From Drechslerella dactyloides (lineage: Eukaryota > Ascomycota > Orbiliomycetes > Orbiliales > Orbiliaceae): a DNA stretch of 64,000 bases. The stretch spans positions 434,001 to 498,000 of the forward strand of contig JAGTWJ010000003.1 in the NCBI GenBank assembly GCA_020064725.1, read 5' to 3'. How positions within the stretch are numbered: the first letter of the stretch is position 1; each line of letters starts with the position of its first letter. This document shows positions 58,741 to 64,000 of the stretch, piece by piece. Below the pieces are notes generated by a model. The model saw only the letters and a list, made by a program, of their open reading frames with translations. It was not told the origin of the DNA and ran no database searches. Made by a program: the position numbers and the translations under genes.

Positions 58741-59407
58741 ATTACATATAGAAGTGATTTGAGTCTACGCAAACTAAAGATTTTGGCAACAATCCAATCA
58801 ATCCAATGTGCATCATGGCTTAAAAAAAAAGAAAGGGAGTGGGAATGAGGCATGGCGAATAATTCAAACACCAAATCATATGTTATACATGATATCATAT
58901 GATGCTCTCGCGATCAATATGCCGGGAAAGCAGCTGGAACTTAGATACGGATAGCTCAATTTCTGCATACGATCCTGTCAGCTCGCTAAATTTCTCTGAT
59001 TGGCTGCGAATTAAGCGTGTGGTTTGAGATTGAACGTGGCCTTGCGCCTCCACATCATCACGCTAATCGATGTCCTGGTGTAAAGTGGGTCTATCCACTG
59101 CAAGATCAGTCTGTCTCGGTCTCGCAAACCAACCGTTTTGTCCGTGAGCTGGCCAGCCTGCAGACGACCTGCAGACGACCTGCACACTGCTTGATCGCCG
59201 CGATGCCTTGTATGCATGGGGATGCATACTGGGACACTATGAGCGATATGCGTAAATACTTATCGGAGACGTCACCACAAAAATAATGCAGTGGTGACAA
59301 GAGCGCACCGTATCAGGACGAGCACGCTTCGACTTTTTATGGTGTATCGGTCTCATTCTTGGTGGACTTGGTATCCAGTGCAAACCACCCCTAAAGTGAC
59401 AGAGCAA

Positions 59408-59415
59408 TATAAATA
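59408..59415 (+). promoter_or_regulatory. TATA box for the 59693 gene
   Basis: TATAAATA about 280 bp upstream of the ATG. Confidence 0.4.
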
Positions 59416-59627
59416 CCCCAGCTCGGTCCTGCGAGCCAGACTCTTCCATTGTTTGAATTGCGGCGTCGGTTTTGTCACGGCTTTTCGCATCGCCGTGTTG
59501 GTCATTTGCAGCTTTTAACCTTGCAGCGTGGTCCTGTTGCGGCTTGCGCCCGCCCTATTGTATAGTCTCGGTTCCAGACGCCGACTCACTTTTGTGCCGC
59601 CCCACGCGACAAGCTGTGGCCGACCCA

Positions 59628-59650
59628 GGCAAATCTGGCCTCGAGACTAC
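59628..59650 (+). repeat. Dispersed 23-mer, copy 2
   Basis: Differs from copy 1 at one base (GGCAAATCTGG for GGCAAGTCTGG). It is preceded by TGTGGCCGACCCA, shared in part with copy 3. It lies 43 bp upstream of the ATG of the next gene. Confidence 0.65.
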
Positions 59651-59692
59651 CTCAATCGCCCCATCAGATTACTGCAGTACTGGTGAAACAAA

Positions 59693-60404
59693 ATGCCAGC
59701 GCTTGCACCACATCCACCGGAGCCGATACCAGCAGTTCTTAAACCGCGGGGTAAACCCACGGTACGATTGCTAGCTTCAGAACAGGTGTTTGGAGTACCT
59801 TACTTTCATGGTGTCACTGGCAACTGGTCAGAAAAATTCAAGATGGGACCAGTTTCACAAGACATCAAGGTAGGTGGCGCGGCTAACGAGCGTTGAACAT
59901 TTATAACACTCCGTCAAATCTCCGCAGCGCCAGCTTGTATACTAAGCGTTGATAAAATTCTGTGTATAGAAGCTTGGAAAGCTGGTGTTTGTCGAACAGA
60001 AGAAGAACCTTAATCCGCGGATCAACAAATTTGAGGACCACGGTGAATACATAGTCCAAGCGACCTACAGGCGATTTTGTCACCACCTTGCGGATGCCAA
60101 AATGCCAGACGAATATCGCAATGTGATCATCGCAATGCTTTCCGCTACCGAAAATTCTAAGAGAGACGAGAAGCATCAAATGTGGCTGTTCAAGTGGTCC
60201 ATGAACCAAGCAAAGAAGCGGAATGCCAAACGTAAGGCTGATAGGATAGATGGCGAAGTTGAGGACTCTTCGTCAACTAAGAGGCTCAGAACTATCCCCA
60301 CCGCAGCCAAGACGACATCTACCAAGATTTACTCATCTGGGGAACGGGAGCTTAAGAAGCCTCTGAGCGTTGCGGAAAGTACGAACATCCTCCTTATTGC
60401 GTAG
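59693..60404 (+). CDS. Hypothetical basic, probably nuclear protein
   Basis: Two exons, 59693-59869 and 59970-60404, phase 0, 203 aa. The intron starts GTAGGT and ends TGTATAG. The first exon encodes a Pro-rich start (PALAPHPPEPIPAVLKPRGK) and 'ASEQVFGVPYFHGVTGNW'. The second has 'KLVFVEQKKNLNPRINKF', 'YIVQATYRRFCHHLADAKMP', an EKHQMWLFKWSM segment and a strongly basic cluster (KKRNAKRKADR, then KRLR) that looks like a nuclear localisation signal. I recognise no family. Spliced frame and TATA box support a real gene. A dispersed repeat lies just upstream, so it may be a lineage-specific or domesticated gene; this is inference. Confidence 0.5.
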
Positions 60405-61415
60405 TTATAGTGAATGCCTTTAATAATGCGCGGTCTAACGAATTCATGCAGTGCTGTAATACCCAAAGGGTTTGTTGTGATGGTAGGCGAGGAAGGAGAA
60501 AATGGTGTGTAACTCTCTCCTAGAATTTTCACGACGTGTGTGTTCAATGGCGTTATCCCGAAACCTCAGCCTTCTGGATCCTCCCGCACACTCTATGCAT
60601 TGGCGGTCGCTAATCTGACAGGTGTTAAGTTAGTCAAGCGACACCATTTGAGATAAAAACAATACTGTCCAGCGAATGCCGTAAATGGGATCGACTGTGG
60701 AGTATACAATACGCGAGCATACTCGGCTGTTGTCGCAAAAGCCTTTGAGGCTGGAGAACGTCTACGGGACCGCCCTCCGTACACGATCATGGCTGGCAGG
60801 TTTCATGCGAATACAGAGCACAATTTTGTACCTACTTCTCTAGTTAGATGGAGGTTCGTATTTGCACGGAAGTCCCGGCTCTCTGCGCCTCTCCTCCTGT
60901 TGTGTCCGTGGAACAAAGTGAAATCATTCTATGCTGCCACCACCACTGTATACCAACTGGCCTCCGTAGATAAATTGAAGCCCGGTAAAAAACCGAGTTG
61001 AAGTTTTTCACTTGAGCCCACTGACTTATAATTATGTCCGCAGTGGCCGATCGGGCAAGTCTAGCCTCGAGGCTCTATATCATAAGAAGGTGAACAGTAG
61101 AAGTTCTGCAGGACGAGGAGTCCCTGCAAGGCTGAACAAATGTTAGGTGAGCATGAGCGCAGAACGCACAATGTCTCAGTTAGAGGCGACTATACCTTGC
61201 GTTGTGAGATGTTGTGTCCGCCAAAAGTGGAAATCGCCTACTTTGCAAACCTTACCTTCATTTTTCTCCTCGTGTCACCGTGCCGATTGAATGGACTTCA
61301 GCTAGCAGCCTCGAGGGAACTTCAGCGACCACCGGCACCAACCAGATTATACGCCATCGATTGCAGTGGTAGCGGCAGGTCCCCCGCCTGCTCCCGCTGC
61401 ACTCCGTTCGTCAAG
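60405..61415. other. Intergenic region with third repeat copy
   Basis: About 1 kb with short ORFs only. Third copy of the dispersed repeat at 61053-61075. Includes the promoter side of the uS13m gene. Confidence 0.45.
61053..61075 (+). repeat. Dispersed 23-mer, copy 3
   Basis: Diverged copy (GGCAAGTCTAGCCTCGAGGC), preceded by GTGGCCGATCG as in copy 2 (GTGGCCGACC). The shared flank suggests the repeat unit is longer than 23 nt. Confidence 0.5.
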
Positions 61416-61865
61416 ATGGTCTTCCTCCACTCTATGGTCATTCCCGATGTCGTGCCGGTCATGGTAACTAACGCCTTCATCCCTCCTCCTCGCAGCTTAC
61501 CCTAGCTAACCACTCACTGTGATCTCCAGAAAGCACTTCAACGGTTCTACGGCATCGGCCCGAATGTTTCAGCTCGTATCTGCGCGCGCCTCACGATCCA
61601 CCGCACCGCACGACTCGGCGAGCTCTCCCAAAAGCAGCTGACATCCGTACAGCAGGAGCTATCGAAGCTCACAATTGAAACGGACCTGCACAAGAGCATC
61701 GTGGAGAATATCAAACGGTTGAGGGATATGGGCAATTACCGTGGCCGACGGCACGCGCTGAGCCTGCCGGCGCGCGGACAGAACACGAAGACACAAGTGA
61801 ACACGGCGAAGAAGTTGAACAGAGTCGAGAGAAATCGGACTGGTGTATGGCAGAAGGCGATATAG
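61416..61865 (+). CDS. SWS2: Mitochondrial small-subunit ribosomal protein uS13m
   Basis: Component of the small subunit of the mitochondrial ribosome. Two exons, 61416-61463 and 61530-61865, phase 0, 127 aa; the intron starts GTAACTAACG and ends ATCTCCAG. The S13 signature is clear: KALQRFYGIGPNVSARI, then 'ELSQKQLTSVQQELSKL', 'IKRLRDMGNYRGRRHALSL' with the conserved RDMGxYRGRRH, and the RGQNTKTQVNTAKKLN tail. The short first exon (MVFLHSMVIPDVVPVM) supplies the N-terminus, as in other fungal homologues; the choice of this ATG is from the splice join. The family has no long import sequence. Confidence 0.9.
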
Positions 61866-62653
61866 GGTTTCCGGGCGTAAGTTGGCTCGGTGGAGTTAGT
61901 GTTCTCGATGACAGCGGCTGTTGGTTCATCTGATGGTGTGTCAATTGAATTCGGACGCTGGCTTCGAGAACCAAGTGGCAGAGGCAGAGTCAGACGCTCG
62001 ACTAGCTAGCGGCAGTCATACCCGCCGCTGCTGTGTACATAATCACGGGGATTGTGCATACATATGTGTATATATATGCTGTACGGCGGCGCTTTGGAAT
62101 CTATAACTTTTCTCACAGCATCGAGATGGGTCCTTCCGAATCCAAGACTGTTGCCAAGGCTAGTCAATCCAACGTGCACATACGTGACAGGCGGTGACGT
62201 ATTTGCCCGTCGCGATTCGGCAGCGGACCTCAAAGCCAGCTATTACGGAGGCAGCGCAGAAAAATATGTTAGCCCGTCCGCAGACATTCCGGCTACATTC
62301 CTAGTGCTTTCTTTGGCTGCCTAGTGACTATCTTGCTAGTGTTATTGGGAACGTTCGTGATATTGGCATATGGTTTGTGACATGGTGTTTGCGCCTCGCA
62401 AGATGTTTGTGGCACACAGGCGATAAGACCACATCTCCAACTCGCACCGTTACGTTCCACACGACCTTCTCCACCGCCCCGCCATGCGCCCGCCAACCAT
62501 GGACACTCCATCTCGCGTACATAGACTCTAGACGATGGCGGTTACTTTTAACTTTTACATTCGAAACAAAATCACCAGTATCAGCCTTGTATCATCGTAC
62601 ACGCCGAGACTATAGCTACACCAGAGCGGCGCGACAGCGACAGTGACGGCATA
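61866..62653. other. Intergenic region, no gene seen
   Basis: Spacer between uS13m and SVP26, with the SVP26 promoter. Nothing recognisable beyond short AT tracts. Confidence 0.5.
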
Positions 62654-63526
62654 ATGTGGATTCTCCCGCTTGTCGGCTACGTCGGCATCGTCTTTGGCTT
62701 CACCTTCCTCACTCTCGCCATTGGTACGCTTCCTTCCGGTGATGTCAGTCTGGGCTTTCATGGTGCTAACGTTACTCGATCGTGACCACAGCCTCCGGCC
62801 TCTACTACCTCTCCGAACTCGTCGAGGAGCATACCGTCGTATCGAAGCGCATTCTGACGCGTCTGATTCAGGGAATCACCGTTGTCCATCTGCTACTTGT
62901 CGTAATCGACGGCTTTCCTTTCTTGCTGACGCTGTTCAGCGCGGTTAGTCATGGCGCCTATGCCATGAATCTGCGCCGGTTCCCTATGGTCGCTTTGACA
63001 GACGGCTGGTTCGTTGGCAGCTGCAGTACGGCACCCTGCATACCCATACGCGCTTTGTCGTTGTCTGTTCGCTCTATGGAACGTCGTACAGGCTGACATT
63101 TGATTGGTACATTGTGTAGTCCTTGTCATTACGAATCACATTCTATGGTTCCGCCACTTCTCGAGACCCCCCGAACCGCTGTACGACTACTCCTCGCCAA
63201 GCTCTGCGGCGAATCGGCACCGGCACACCTACGGCTCCAGTCTCGACTACAAACCTGCCCCGTCGTTCAGCGAAATATCGGCATTTTTCGGTTTATGCGT
63301 ATGGCTGGTCCCGTTTGCGCTGTTCGTGAGTCTCAGCGCCGGAGAAAATGTGCTGCCAAGTTCAGTCGGCGGCGAGAGCTCGGCAGGTGCAGTAGGAGAT
63401 GACGGGAAAAAGAAGGGACGAAAGGGTTTGTTCAAGGGCGGGATCGATGGGATATGGGAGTGGGTTCTGGAGACGGGGCAGGCGATGGGGATATCGAGTG
63501 GCGGGCGGAGGAGAAGCACCTTTTGA
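62654..63526 (+). CDS. SVP26: ER-Golgi cargo adaptor Svp26/Tex261 family
   Basis: Multi-pass membrane protein that helps export glycosyltransferases from the ER in COPII vesicles. Three exons: 62654-62723, 62792-63025 and 63120-63526, all phase 1, 236 aa. Introns start GTACGC and GTACGG and end CCACAG and TGTGTAG. Conserved parts: first helix (LPLVGYVGIVFGFTFLTLAI), 'SGLYYLSELVEEHTVVSKR', a second hydrophobic segment (GITVVHLLLVVIDGFPFLLT), 'HGAYAMNLRRFPMVALT', the motif NHILWFRHFS created next to the second splice join, and the fourth helix 'EISAFFGLCVWLVPFALFV'. The C-terminus is a Gly/Ser and basic cytosolic tail. It follows uS13m on the same strand. Confidence 0.92.
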
Positions 63527-64000
63527 TCTGTTCTAAGCTTGGTTTTTGATATCTGAATGGCCTCACGATCTCGGAACTAGAGCCGACTATCATATTCTGT
63601 CGATGATGGGCGTAATGCTGTTCTTGTTAGTGGGTGTACCGACGGGTGCAATTCTTACGCATCAGCTCCGACGTTGTGCAACGGGAGATACCCCATTCTT
63701 GTATCGTATATTCTACTTGTACATAGATGGAATCCGCGATCCTGAATTCCAATCCACCTGCCTCCGTCCGGCCGTGAAACCAGCCGGGTGTCGGCTAGTT
63801 TAGCTCCATGCGGCGCCGGCAGCGTTTGACCGGGCGGACAAATCTTATCTTCGGAGGCCCCTCTTCCCTGCCGTTTTTATCAGATTCTTCAACCCGAGTG
63901 GAAGGTGCACCGGAAGCCTGCAAAAACTCTCTCTCTCAACCGCCATCGCTGCCAGCACCGTCCTTCACTGTCCACACTCATTCAATCATTCTTCTATACC
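63527..64000. other. Right-end flank, no gene seen
   Basis: The SVP26 3' flank and a CT-rich end that may be a promoter for a gene beyond the window. No coding signal here. Confidence 0.4.

Larger units (their letters stand above)
57177..59692. other. AT-rich region with dispersed repeats and a possible gene relic
   Basis: About 2.5 kb without a firm gene. Holds an open frame at 57777-58247 (-), a dispersed 23-mer repeat at 58718-58740 and 59628-59650, and a 12-nt tandem duplication (CAGACGACCTGC) at 59161-59184. The TATA box of the next gene is at 59408-59415. Confidence 0.45.

Overview
The window is nuclear DNA from a filamentous ascomycete (Pezizomycotina). Genes carry short introns (about 50-80 nt) with GTRNGT-type donors, CTAAC-like branch points and YAG acceptors. 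The families are fungal: the NuA4 subunit Vid21/Eaf1, Mak11, an Erj5-type J protein, a Dal5-like MFS carrier, a GH47 mannosidase, Svp26, and secreted proteins with Kex2-type sites. I cannot name the order or species from the sequence. Gene density is low: about 18 convincing genes in 64 kb, with gene-free stretches of up to 6.7 kb.

Layout. 0.7-8.2 kb: divergent MAK11 (ribosome biogenesis, -) and VID21 (chromatin, +). 8.8-12 kb: proteasome alpha7 (-) and a secreted cell-surface-like protein (-). 15.5-21.8 kb: a zinc-ribbon protein of unknown function (+), an MFS organic-anion-type carrier (-) and, divergent from it, an L-lactate dehydrogenase (+). 23.4-27.9 kb: two hypothetical genes. 28-34.5 kb: no gene seen. 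34.5-41.3 kb: an SREBP-like bHLH regulator (-) and a charged coiled-coil protein (+) that diverge from a 4.3 kb gap. 43-55 kb: ERJ5 (-), PRA1/YIP3 (-), a Kex2-site-rich secreted protein (-) and a GH47 alpha-mannosidase (-), mostly secretory-pathway functions. 55-61 kb: a repeat-bearing, gene-poor island with a 115-bp MITE flanked by a 9-bp target duplication, a small cysteine-rich secreted protein, a dispersed 23-mer and an unrecognised basic protein. 61.4-63.5 kb: mitochondrial ribosomal protein uS13m (+) and SVP26 (+).

The genes are mostly unrelated housekeeping loci; I see no secondary-metabolite cluster, defence system or complete transposon. The most interesting signals are outside or at the edges of the genes: an octamer (TGCATGCA) found 12 times, only in intergenic DNA; a long hairpin with perfect 20-bp arms whose arm sequence recurs 10 kb away; the MITE/effector-like island; and several splice features that ORF-based annotation would get wrong (an ATG-only first exon, and two in-frame introns without stops, in LDH and in the Kex2-site protein). 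Exon boundaries were read by eye from splice signals and reading frame.
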